64,000 bases of DNA from positions 29,996-93,995 of the forward strand of contig NW_025777536.1 of assembly GCF_021130785.1 (NCBI RefSeq), written 5' to 3'. The position numbers were made by a program, and so were the translations under genes. The DNA comes from Homalodisca vitripennis (Eukaryota > Arthropoda > Insecta > Hemiptera > Cicadellidae). The notes under the pieces are model-generated. The model ran no database searches and was not told the origin of the DNA. It saw only the letters and a list, made by a program, of their open reading frames with translations. Below are positions 25,001 through 35,162 of the stretch, one piece after another. Within the stretch, counting starts at the first letter, position 1, and every line of letters begins with the position of its first letter.

Positions 25001-25180
25001 CCCCCCGCGGATTCTACGGCAATCTCGTCCGCGACGGTAGCGCGCCGTGCGAGTTTTACTACAGCCCAGGACATTAAAACTATCTTCTCGCTTCCACTTG
25101 ATACAATTTAATGTAAAACAATATAGTATTTCACTGTTCTGACCCAAAAAAAAAAACACTTCAAAATTTGGGACCTTACA
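22074..25180 (-). repeat. 3' LTR (3.1 kb)
   Basis: On the minus strand it begins TGTAAGGTCCC next to the polypurine tract and ends CTAACGTTACA next to the AGCG duplication. It can be aligned end to end with 32046-35158. In the unique 5' and 3' portions the copies differ only by short indels (for example one G at about 22183 and one A in the run at about 22218). The central two thirds is a 14-unit tandem array. LTRs of most Ty3/gypsy elements are 0.2-1.5 kb, so this is unusually long. Confidence 0.95.
22508..24601. repeat. Tandem array inside the 3' LTR: 14 units of about 149 bp
   Basis: Units start (GACAGCAGATCG) at 22515, 22666, 22815, 22966, 23116, 23265, 23414, 23564, 23713, 23862, 24012, 24161, 24309 and 24457. 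Each unit contains a perfect 9-bp inverted repeat, AAATTTAGG-GAAA-CCTAAATTT, then CAGCAGTCCGAGAGCC, and several TTAATCG motifs. On the element's sense strand each unit includes AATAAA (in CGATTAAATAAAACTTTCG). The first two units are the most divergent and later ones nearly identical, typical of expansion from one end. Function unknown. Confidence 0.95.
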
Positions 25181-25190
25181 CCCCCCACTT
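25181..25190 (-). promoter_or_regulatory. Polypurine tract
   Basis: On the minus strand the sequence AAGTGGGGGG lies directly before the TGTAAGG start of the 3' LTR. This is the position and composition expected of the purine primer for plus-strand DNA synthesis. Confidence 0.88.
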
Positions 25191-25446
25191 AGTTCGGTCA
25201 AAAAAAAAGAAACGGAAAAAGAAAAAGAACTCTGTTTTACTCAAAAATGAACTTTCTTTTTACTTTAATAACATAAATAAAAACTTCTAAACTAAATAAG
25301 TATTCCTTCAGCTCCAAATTTAAACTTATTTCCTATAGTATGTTTTTGTCAACCTTGACAAATAACAAAAACAAAAGGTAACTAAAAATTTATCTTGCTT
25401 CTTCGCAATCAGAAAAACTTTATACGGATGCCTTCATCGCATCCTT

Positions 25447-26761
25447 TTAATGTAGGTACTTTACGTTTACCCTCTTGAACTTCCCATCTTCGGAATATAT
25501 TCTTATTCTCTTCGGGTGTCTCTTATTTCCTTTTACATTTTTCGGTCGCCTTTGTATTGCGTGTTTCACCGTCGTATTCTCCTCGCGGTGTGTTCCACTC
25601 TGTTTCAGGGACGAAGTCTCGGCTTCCATTTCAATACTCTTCCCTCGGTTCGATATCTTTCACCGTATCGTCTCCTCGTTCTTCGCACAGTCTTTCATCA
25701 ATCACTTCCCAAGAGTCCGAAGCCGCGATTGATAGACATGGAGAAACCGGCCTATCGGACTCGACTTTCATTTCTCTTTCATGGTCATTCGTCCGTTGGT
25801 TCCCTGGCTCCACGTCTTAGGTCCCTTACTGCCTCGTCGATAAGGGCAATGAGGTCATCCGTTGCTGCGGAATCTTCCTCCACGTCGACCTCCATCGGGG
25901 CCGGGTGAGACGGTCCAGGTCGATAAAAGAGGGCCGAACAGATCAACGTGCCGCATGGATGGATATCCGAGTTCGGCCGCTCGAAGCAGATCCTCCAGTA
26001 CTGGATCATTTACTGACCCACTCGCTTCTCCCTGGAGTGAGGTCGCTGTTTCTTTTGGGGAGAGGCTAGTTTGTCCTCGAACCGTAGGAAAACATATCCG
26101 CTATATCGCCCGGCTCGGCGTAACGAAAGTCCTCGACGCCAACACGCCCCGCTCGGAGGACCGAAGCGATGTTCTTCCGGATCGATTTTCCACTCGCTTT
26201 TTTTCCTTCTAATCGTGCCTTCCTTGACAGCACCTCCGCATACATACACACGAAGGCGCCGCAATCGTACGAGTTCTCTTGTCGAGGGATATCCTTGGGT
26301 GCGTCTACCGTTTTCCATGCCTCTACCTTCCGGTTCCTTCTCGTGGCCTCGTAATGTCAGGAAATCTCGCACTGTCCCTCTCTCCGCTTCGTTATTCCAT
26401 CCGCAAGAGTCGTTACGCGGTGATTGTATTTTTCTTCGACCATCACCACGATTAAGATCCAGTGTCCCCTGCTACCCACGGTCTGGGAGGTGTACGGGAA
26501 CGAATAACATATCGTTTTGAAAGATATCTTCTTTCTTAAACCGGTTTATTGACCGCCTGGTATCTTTTCTCCTTCCAGTCCTTGAAGAAGAACGTATCGA
26601 ACATATAGAATCGATGGAAGACACACTTTGTGGTACCAATTCCGTCTCTCTATAATTCGTAAGTAGGCCTCAATGACGACGTCGTTCATCAATGTGTCTT
26701 TCGCCGCTAAAACATCGATTTCGGTTTGGTTAACCGTGATTAGTTTTCTCAGACCCTTCAT
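25447..26761 (-). pseudogene. ORF3: C48-family (Ulp1/SENP-type) cysteine protease
   Basis: Starts at an ATG 42 nt after the pol stop. Residues 1-40 (KLITVNQTEIDVLAAKDTL then MNDVVIEAYLRIIE) match the Ulp1 entry region (L-ND-I-FYL). Downstream come FYMFDTFFFKDW and LFVPVHLP. The catalytic His follows in GHWILIVV (codon 26463-26465), Asp in NDSCGWNNE (26409-26411), the oxyanion Gln in IPRQENSYDCGAFVCMYAE (26279-26281) and the nucleophile Cys in the same block (26261-26263). These are the four active-site elements of SUMO-specific C48 proteases. After the domain, an acidic stretch (MEVDVEEDSAATDDLIALID) and a basic end (RRPKNVKGNKRHPKRIRIYS) close an ORF of about 430 codons. At least three or four frame changes interrupt it. 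By family knowledge it would cleave SUMO or a similar ubiquitin-like bond; the actual substrate is unknown. Confidence 0.82.
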
Positions 26762-26777
26762 TCTTAAACACAGGTAT

Positions 26778-26800
26778 TACCTGAAAGCCACACAAAACAA
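26778..26800 (-). promoter_or_regulatory. Candidate 3' splice acceptor for ORF3
   Basis: Between the pol stop (26804-26806) and the ORF3 ATG (26759-26761) the minus strand reads TTTTGTGTGGCTTTCAG with the AG at 26781-26782, a good pyrimidine-rich acceptor with the exon beginning 19 nt before the ATG. Insect errantiviruses express env from a spliced mRNA through an acceptor in this position. Here it would serve the protease ORF. Use of the site is inference. Confidence 0.5.
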
Positions 26801-26803
26801 GCA

Positions 26804-29800
26804 TCATGCAAAGCAGTTTACTAACCAGCTAGCCAGTACCTTCACCACCAGTAACATTAACGAATGAACGTTTTTTAAGTCTTTTACGTGGGCATTACTA
26901 TTTTTACCCGTGACCTCATCGGTTATACGGTATATGTTATAACCTACTTTAGAATCGATTTTAAAGGGTCCTATGTACTTTGGAGCTAATTTTGCGGCAA
27001 AAGCGTTAGCGGCTGAAGAAAGAGCGTGATTTCTTTTTTAGGACTCTATCGCCCACGTTATACGTTACTTCTCGTCGTCTTAAATTATATACCCTTGCTT
27101 GATTGTTATAAGCTTGCCCTTAGGTTCAGATGACATCTCTCGTAATAAACGTTGAAATCGATCATACCTTTCCTTATGGATATCGGCTGTTGAGAGGGGT
27201 CGTTTATCATTCCCTTCTTCGAAAAACCCGGATAGGGATTTCGGTGGCTTCAGCTCTCTGCCAAAGTTAAGCATAGCGGGAGTGAACTTTGTACTGCCAT
27301 GTACCGCTGTATTCATCGCGTATCTGAACTCTGAAATGTTCACGTCCCACTCTCGATGGTCATTCTTAACGTATTGGGCAATCATCGTTCCCAGCACGCG
27401 GTTATATCTCTCTCTACCGGGTTCGACTGAGGTGAAAAATGGAGCAGTATAATTGACCTCGATTCCCCAATCCTCAGCTAGTTCCTTAAAAATCTTCGAC
27501 GTGAATTGTGTTCCGTTGTCTACTATAAGTACCTCAGGTGATCCGTACCTAAGTAATATCAATTCCTTAAATTGATTGCATACTTGGCGAGCGTTGGCAA
27601 GTCTTATGGGTGCTATTTCTACCCATTTGCTAAAAACAGTCTTGGAAAACCACCGCATAAGTGTTACCTCTTTTGATCTAGGTAACGGCCCAATCAAATC
27701 CGCCGAAACTGCGAACCAAGGCCCCTTTGGTCGTCTAAATTTCATTATTCCGGCGGGTTTTCTTTTGTTCACTCTTGAATTTCTGCACGTCTCACATGAA
27801 GCGACATAATTTCGGACTTCTTGCCGCCATCTCGGCCAGTAGTATCTTTTCTGCAATTCGTTTGGCTGTCTTTCGATAGCCGAAGTGCCCAGCCGTTTCC
27901 TTATCATGAGTTTTCCTCAAGTACTCGATTTTTCTCCTCCTCGGGAACACACATCTTCCAATCCAAACTCTTCTGACGCCCCTCTCCTGGGCCTCTGTAG
28001 GGAATATATCTGTATAGTTTTCCTCCTCCTCTTATGGTAAAACCGAGGGAAACTACGGGGATTTTTCTTAACTTTGTGTATTAGGTTATCATACCATGAC
28101 ATTGGGAGATAGTCGCCGCAATTTGAATTACTTTCCTTCTCTGAGCTTTCTATTACAAACACCTTCAGAGAATGATCACTAACCTTCGTCGTTTTCGGTT
28201 GTTTGATCAGTCCTTTCAGGAGGGTTTTCTCGAAAGAGCATCGGCTACTCTATTTAAAGCACCTTTACGGTACTGGACTGAAAAATCGTGTTGCTGCAAC
28301 TCGAGGATCCAGCGGGCCAACCGACCGGTTGGTTGTTGTATCTTCATTAACCATTGCAGTGCTTGGTGATCGGTGATTGCGAGGAAATGGTACCCTTCGA
28401 TATAAGGTCTAAATTTTTTTACCGCCCATACCAAAGCTAAACAACTCTTGTTCAGTGACCGTAAACTTCTTTTCCCGTCCGTTAACAGTCTACTGGCATA
28501 CGCCCTATAACCACCTCTTTACCCTTTCGCTTCTGGCTCAAGGTGGCGCCTAACCCTATTTGAGACGCATCTACCTGTAGGACAAATTGTTCGCTGAAGT
28601 CTGGGCATGCTAGAATAGGGGTGTTTTGTTAGGCGGCGTTTCAGTTCGACGAAAGCCTCTTCATGAGTCGCTGTCCAATCCCACTTAACCGCTTTTCTCA
28701 GCAGTTTAGTAAGTGGCGCCGTCAGAGTCGCGAAACCTGATATGAATCGGCGATACCAACTCGCAAGACCCAAGAAGCTTCGGAGGTTTCTTATATTCCT
28801 CGGCGTTGGAAAGTCTAAGATAGCGGACACCTTATCTGGATCTGTGGATATTCCTTGATCGTTTATAACGTGTCCCAAATATTTTAAGCGTGTCTGGCAA
28901 AAACTTGCACTTCTCCGGGTTAAGCTTTAGGCCAGCTCGTCGAAGACGTTGAAATACTTCTCTCAGAGATTCTAAATGTTCCTTGAAATTCGATGAAATA
29001 ATAATCAAGTCATCTAGATAGGCGAAAGCTTTGGGTTCCAATTCCGGGCCTATTATGGTATCGAGAAGTCGTTTGAAACGTTGCTCCCGCTGAGTGCAAA
29101 CCAAACGGCATCCTCGTAAATTGGTAGAGTCCTTTTCCTGGTACTGTAAAAGCGGTTATGGCGCGACTTTCCTTCGATAAACCCACCTGCCAATACCCTG
29201 ATTTTAAGTCGAGCGTGGAAATAAATTTGGCTTCCTTGAGTTTTTCTAGGATAGAGTTGATTTGAGGTAGGGGATAAGCATCTTTCTCGGTTTTGCATTT
29301 ACCTTTCGGAAGTCCACACAAAACCTAAATTTTCCGGAAGGTTTCTTGACTAATACAAACTGGAGAACTCCAGGGACTATTCGATTTCTCGATTATCCCG
29401 TCCGCCAACATTGAATCAACTTCATCGTTGATCACTTTCTGCATTGCGGGGTTACGTGGATAAAATCTCTGTTTAATCGGTTCGTCGTTCTTTAATTTAA
29501 TCACATGTTCTACTATGTGGGGTAAGACCAGGGGAATCCTTAAACTCCGCTAATTCGTTTTCCAAAAACTCTCTAAGCTCCTCTTCTTCCTCCTCGCTTA
29601 GCGTGACAATAGCATTTATAGCTGTCCCCTCACAGTTATTTACGCCGTACTCTTCTCTGGAAATAGTTTTCTTTTTAAAGTCAATTAGTTTTTAATGGCG
29701 CTATTACGTCCATGCCTAAATAATCGGAGAAGTAAGACCTGAGACGTTAATCAACTTAAACGCGTGTTGTATGTTTTTCGATACTTCCTTCAAATTCGAT

Positions 29801-30125
29801 CCCTCTCCTTGCTTCGGTTTTTTGTCCCCATCGGCCATTTGAATCTGAAGTTTTTCAGTCGTAATCCGCGCTTCCTTTACTCATTAGCATATCATACGTT
29901 TGTATCGTTTACAAGGGAGATCATTGCCCCCGTGTCGACCAGGGCCCATACTAACATCCCACAGAACAATACGGGTACGTACGGTCTTATGTCTTTTATT
30001 CCCGAACTTCGGCAGGACAGGTTTTGTGGTGAATTCGGCTATATATTTTACCCACTGCTGCCATTCAGCGGAGGTTCTTAAATTCGTTTGCGGGGCTCCA
30101 GGTGACCTCCTTTCGCCTGAGCCCT
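26804..30125 (-). pseudogene. pol: pol: protease, reverse transcriptase, RNase H, integrase
   Basis: Retropepsin: ALVDTGAMISLVNDTNV near 29,900-29,950 and LGMD near 29,700. [26 protein letters not shown] and [16 protein letters not shown] (29,040-29,290), then the catalytic [10 protein letters not shown] (about 29,010) and the SFLGLASWYRRFI thumb region (about 28,760). RNase H: AITDHQALQWLM and VADALSRKPS (28,216-28,400). Integrase: zinc-binding THD, AGHFG and VASCETCRNS; the D,D35E core with SADLIGPLP, VDNGTQFTS and EPGRERYNR (exactly 35 residues between the second Asp and the Glu); and a C-terminal KYIGPFKI with HVKDLK. It ends at TGA 26804-26806. The longest clean frame is 27080-27907. Several +1/-1 shifts and stops occur in the protease/RT junction. 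The boundary with gag is approximate. Confidence 0.93.
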
Positions 30126-31936
30126 CACTCCGTTTCCCAAGTTGCATTTGCAATCCGTAGTTTTCTTATAAAACCAGGGGTCTTGCAAAAGTAACATTTT
30201 AGGGTTTTCGGGAAGCGACAATTCCTAAAAATGTGACCGGGTTTCTCACAGTTCCAACATACAAAACTAGAAGTATTCTTCGGGATAGTTGTGTTTCTCT
30301 GAGAGGCTATACTTTCTCTTCTTACAACTTTTTGTCCTTCCCTAGTATCCATTTCCGGCCTACCAGATACTTTATTTCGTCCTCTCAAACACTTTATTTT
30401 CTTCGTTATTTATTGATTTCCGAGGATGTTCCCGTTGATCTCGATTGGGATGTTCATTGTGTGATCTGAGTGTATCAGCCGCTGCCTTATTGGTGACATT
30501 TGAAACACCAAACGTTTTTAAATTCTTATTTTTGGGGCTATATGCGGTTTCAGGCACCAGGGACTGAGCTGGACCTGGCGGTGGCCGATATAAGTGAGTT
30601 TCTCGGATATACATCTCGTAGTGTTCTGCCGAAGAAATGAGTTCACTAATCGTTCGTATGTCTTTGCCTCTTTAAACTCAGCTTGTACTTCGGGTGCATA
30701 TTTGCATATAACCTATTCAAGCTTATCTACGGCGTCATACCGCCTCTTCGTCGCATCAACGTATTCAAGGCCACTACAAACGTCCTGATGGGTTCACTGT
30801 CACCTTGTGTTCTACGTTTTATTTCATCGTCCATGTTCGTCTTATAGCCTACCGGAAGGAAGTTTAGCTCGAAATCTTGACGAAAATCTTCAAAACTGTC
30901 CCAAAAACTCTCTATTATTTCGATACCACAGTAAAGCGGTACCCTTTAGCAATTCAGGGAGTGCTTTTATCAGATCGCCCCCGGATACATTATAAGCCTC
31001 CCATCAGCTCATCAAGTCTTTCAAGAAAAGAACACTGGATTTCGCTCTCCGTCGAAATGTAAATTCCACTTTCTAATTGTGTTGCATATCTCAGCGGAAT
31101 TGACATGCGGCTGTCGGGAAAGGTGCTCATCTCTCAATCTTTGATTTTCGTTAGAATAGTGCGTTACAATGCCGCCTAAGAGAATCGTGAGAAATCCCAG
31201 GTGCAATGTATTGACTTGTCGCCAGAGCTGGAAGTTTAAAAGCATCGGTATACACAGATCTTGTTGCGCCATCGTAAGGTGCATAACTCGCATAGTCGTG
31301 TCCAGTATCCCAGTTGGACTTGGCCTTACTCCGCGTCTTCAGTGAAAACTAAAAGCCTCTTTACTTCGTCGTCACTAGTATCGGGTGGAACCTCGAGTAT
31401 CTCCCTCAGGTTTAACTCTCGGCTTCTTTTATCAGTCTCTGCTTCACTGGTATTCGGCCCAACTGGGTCGTTGCCAAAGGATTCTCTTCCGCCTACAGCC
31501 TCATCTCGTCTGTCCGGCTGTGAGCGAAGAAACTGTACGAAAGATTTTCTTAGATAATCTGTCGTCCTACCCTCGGTGTCCAAGTCGTGTTTTAGCATTT
31601 CAGTTATTAACTGGGCTTTCGTGAGTCTGTATATCCACCCCACGACTGGATCTAAACTCAGAAGGGGGAATAACTAGTCGTGGAAAACGCCTTTGTTGTT
31701 TGGTCCTTCGAAGTCAACAGTGGCAAACCCAAATCTCGTTTTTCGATACCTTTAATTTGTGATTCGCTAGTATTTTCAGAGGAACTAGTAGTCACAATCG
31801 TAGGTATTTGTTTTTGGTGTTCTGAGTCTGTTGTTGACTTTTCGGGGCCTATTCGTGTTTCCAACCCTTTGGTAGAAACGTGCATTTGAGCGAAAAAGTA
31901 TTCGCACAGTCGCCAAAACCCCGTTGGTCGAAGCAT
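30126..31936 (-). pseudogene. gag: gag polyprotein
   Basis: The first ATG after the primer-binding site is at 31934-31936. A Ser/Thr-rich N-terminus is followed near 31,640 by GWIYRLTKAQLITEMLKHDL and a GRTTDYLR helix, a SAP-like motif found near the N-terminus of many insect Ty3/gypsy Gags. A capsid-like block near 31,000-31,090 reads ICNTIRKWNLHFDGE with a downstream leucine-rich stretch. Close to the 3' end (about 30,190-30,270) lies CWNCEKPGHIFRNC, a perfect CCHC zinc knuckle, and a second knuckle starting CYFCKTPGF that is lost in a frame change. Capsid and nucleocapsid roles follow from the family. Four or more indels break the frame, so it is called a pseudogene as assembled. Confidence 0.88.
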
Positions 31937-32024
31937 TTTATAAACACACTATCTCGCTAAACCTCTTACTAAAAGTTTATCTTTTACGTTCGAAGAATAT
32001 TACACTCGTACAATCACTATACCC

Positions 32025-32042
32025 GTCCCTGTTCGGGCGCCA
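32025..32042 (-). promoter_or_regulatory. Primer-binding site for tRNA-Lys3 (UUU)
   Basis: Three bases after the 5' LTR the minus strand reads TGGCGCCCGAACAGGGAC, 18 nt complementary to the 3' end of tRNA-Lys(UUU), the primer type also used by lentiviruses. The match to that well-known PBS is complete. Confidence 0.93.
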
Positions 32043-32045
32043 TTT

Positions 32046-35000
32046 TGTAACGTTAGTTTTTAGTAGGGTGCAAAACTTCAACCGTTTTGTAGCCTACGCG
32101 GATAGTTGCAGTTAGCTGGGTATTTCCCAGGGGTCTGAGAGTTGTGTATTTCGGATATAAAGTGTTGACTCAGAAAGCGAGTAGATCTCAAAAAGATCTG
32201 TTAAAGTGGTTAGAGCCACAAGCTCATCATCGCCACACTTTAAGGGGCAAAGAACCGATTTGATTTTAAAATTACGTATACGGAAACAGAAAACATGGTA
32301 TACAAGTAACCAACCCACGCTCAATTGGTATTCCGTCACTGCGGGACAACCTAAGCTTACCCCACGAGAATTCAGTACAATCGGGTTTATAAATCGCTAA
32401 ATAAAATGATCGTAATAAGATGTGCAATCATTTAAGGCTATGTCTATATATTTATCTTAATAGCGACCGCTCGTATATCCCGCTTATGACAGGCAGATCG
32501 TAAATTTAGGGAAACCTAAATTTATTTCAGACAAGACCGATTTTCACAGCAGTCCGAGAGCCTAATAATAAACGAAAATTTTATTTAATCGAAAAACAGT
32601 TTAATTTAATCGCGTTTTAACCGTTATGAAACGCTTATGACAGCAGATCGGAAATTTAGGGAAACCTAAATTTATTTTAGACAGGACCGATTTCACACAG
32701 CAGTCCGAGAGCCTAATAATAAACGAACATTTTATTTAATCGAAAAACAATTTAATTTAATTGCGTTTAATCGTTATGATCCCGCTTGTGACAGCAGATC
32801 GTAAATTTAGGGAAACCTAGATTTATTTTTAGACAGGACCGATTTTCACAGCAGTCCGAGAGCCTGACAATAAACGAAAGTTTTATTTAATCGAAAAAAA
32901 AACAATTTAATTTAATCGCGTTTAATCGTTATGACCCGCTTGTGACAGCAGATCGGAAATTTAGGGAAACCTAGATTTATTTTAGACAGGACCGATTTTC
33001 ACAGCAGTCCGAGAGCCTAATAATAAAACGAAAGTTTTATTTAATCGAAAAACAATCTAATTTAATCGCGTTTAATCGTTATGACCCGCTTGTGACAGCA
33101 GATCGGAAATTTAGGGAAACCTAGATTTTATTTTAGACAGGACCGATTTTCACAGCAGTCCGAGAGCCTAATAATAAACGAAAGTTTTATTTAATCGAAA
33201 AACAATCTAATTTAATCGCGTTTAATCGTTATGACCCGCTTGTGACAGCAGATCGGAAATTTAGGGAAACCTAAATTTATTTTAGACAGGACCGATTTTC
33301 ACAGCAGTCCGAGAGCCTAATAATAAACGAAAGTTTTATTTAATCGAAAACAATTTAATTTAATCGCGTTTAATCGTTATGACCCGCTTGTGACAGCAGA
33401 TCGGAAATTTAGGGAAACCTAAATTATTTTAGACAGGACCGATTTTCACAGCAGTCCGAGAGCCTAATAATAAACGACAAGTTTTATTTAATCGAAAAAC
33501 GATTTAATTTAATCGCGTTTAATCGTTATGACCCGCTTGTGACAGCAGATCGGAAATTTAGGGAAACCTAAATTTATTTTAGACAGGACCGATTTTCACA
33601 GCAGTCCGAGAGCCTAATAATAAACGAAAGTTTTATTTAATCGAAAAACGATTTAATTTAATCGCGTTTAATCGTTATGACCCGCTTGTGACAGCAGATC
33701 GGAAATTTAGGGAAACCTAAATTTATTTTAGACAGGACCGATTTTCACAGCAGTCCGAGAGCCTAATAATAAACGAAAGTTTTATTTAATCGAAACAATT
33801 TAATTTAATCGCGTTTAATCGTTATGACCCGCTCGTGACAGCAGATCGGAAATTTAGGGAAACCTAAATTTATTTTAGACATGGACCGATTTTCACAGCA
33901 GTCCGAGAGCCTAATAATAAACGAAAGTTTTATTTAATCGAAAACAATTTAATTTAATCGCGTTTAATCGTTATGACCCGCTTGTGACAGCAGATCGGAA
34001 ATTTAGGGAAACTAAATTTATTTTAGACAGGACCGATTTTCACAGCAGTCCGAGAGCCTAATAATAAACGAAAGTTTTATTTAATCGAAAAACGATTTAA
34101 TTTAATCGCGTTTAAATCGTTATGACCCGCTTGTGACAGCAGATCGGAAATTTAGGGAAACCTTAAATTTATTTTAGACAGGACCGATTTTCACAGCAGT
34201 CCGAGAGCCTAATAATAAACGAAAGTTTTATTTAATCGAAAACAATTTAATTTAATCGCGTTTAATCGTTATGACCCGCTTGTGACAGCAGATCGGAAAT
34301 TTAGGGAAACCTAAATTTATTTTAGACAGGACCGATTTTCACAGCAGTCCGAGAGCCTAATAATAAACGAAAGTTTTATTTAATCGAAAACAATTTAATT
34401 TAATCGCGTTTAATCGTTATGACCCGCTTGTGACAGCAGATCGGAAATTTAGGGAAACCTAAAATTTATTTTAGACAGGACCGATTTTCACAGCAGTCCG
34501 AGAGCCTAATAATAAACGAAAGTTTTATTTAATCGAAAACAATTTAATTTAATCGCGTTTAATCGTTATGACCCGTTACTAATGGTGAAGATAACTAAAT
34601 ATTACTACAATATACTTAATTCTATATGCGTACAAATTCAATGAAAATATGCATGAAAATTCTTGCACATGCAGAGTGAAAAACGTGCAAAGAAAATTTA
34701 CGTTAAATATTGCAAAGCCAAGCTAAGCAAAACAAACAGAAATTTACTACAACTATTGCACCATGAATAATGAAATAACTAATTAAACTCGGAATAATAG
34801 TTACCTGTCAAATGAAATTGAAGTTGTCTGAAAATGTCCTCTGCTCGCTGTACTGTCCTTCACCTCGATAATCACGCTTCTCCGTATCGAACCCCTCTCG
34901 CCGGCCCTCGCCAGTCCCTTTATCAGTCGACTACCGCGCTCTAGGTGGCGGCAGCTACAATCTTTAACAGCGCCCCCCCGCGGATTCTACGGCAATCTCG

Positions 35001-35158
35001 TCCGCGACGGTAGCGCGCCGTGCGAGTTTTACTACAGCCAGGACATTAAAACTATCTTCTCGCTTCCACTTGATACAATTTTAATGTAATGTAAAACAAT
35101 ATAGTATTTCACTGTTCTGAACCCAAAAAAAAAACACTTCAAAATTTGGGACCTTACA
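32046..35158 (-). repeat. 5' LTR (3.1 kb)
   Basis: Directly repeats 22074-25180. On the minus strand it opens TGTAAGGTCCC, passes through a GC-rich segment (about 34,850-35,040) that contrasts with the AT-rich rest, then the 14-unit array, and ends CTAACGTTACA. The GC-rich block probably holds the promoter and transcription start, and is followed by CAGGTAACT (about 34,800), a candidate 5' splice donor. Differences from the 3' LTR in unique sequence are indels only, including a 5-bp ATGTA gain near 35,088. Confidence 0.95.
32480..34575. repeat. Tandem array inside the 5' LTR: 14 units of about 149 bp
   Basis: Unit starts at 32488, 32639, 32790, 32944, 33094, 33244, 33392, 33541, 33690, 33837, 33986, 34135, 34284 and 34432. 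Unit number and order match the other LTR. Unit 2 in both is preceded by TTATGAAACG. Unit 10 in both carries GCTCGTGAC and ACATGGACC. The arrays were therefore copied as a block during reverse transcription and have not expanded or contracted since insertion. Confidence 0.95.
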
Positions 35159-35162
35159 AGCG
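35159..35162. repeat. Target-site duplication AGCG, right copy
   Basis: Matches AGCG at 22070-22073; the adjoining base differs on each side, so the duplication is exactly 4 bp. Confidence 0.9.

Larger units (their letters stand above)
22074..35158 (-). mobile_element. Complete Ty3/gypsy LTR retrotransposon with giant LTRs and a C48 protease ORF
   Basis: A 13.1-kb element transcribed on the minus strand. From its 5' end: LTR (32046-35158), primer-binding site (32025-32042), gag, pol (protease, RT, RNase H, integrase), a third ORF with a Ulp1-type cysteine protease, polypurine tract (25181-25190) and 3' LTR (22074-25180). Both LTRs are bounded by TG...CA and the whole is flanked by AGCG. The domain order PR-RT-RH-IN and the GPY/F-type integrase tail (KYIGPFKI) place it in Ty3/gypsy (Metaviridae). 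Frames are broken repeatedly by single-base indels, but the two LTRs also differ only by indels, so some breaks may be assembly errors. There is no recognisable envelope gene. Confidence 0.95.

Noticed and set aside
24835..25201. Open minus-strand frames in the GC-rich part of the 3' LTR
   Set aside because: The equivalent frame in the other LTR is broken by a 1-bp difference (AGCCCAGG against AGCCAGG), and the region is better explained as LTR promoter/leader sequence.
25475..26520. Several plus-strand open frames over ORF3
   Set aside because: They are antisense shadows of the minus-strand protease ORF, which carries the recognisable motifs.
25447..26761. Envelope gene in the Ty3/gypsy element
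   Set aside because: Position fits, but no signal peptide, furin-like site or transmembrane segment is seen; the motifs are those of a C48 cysteine protease.
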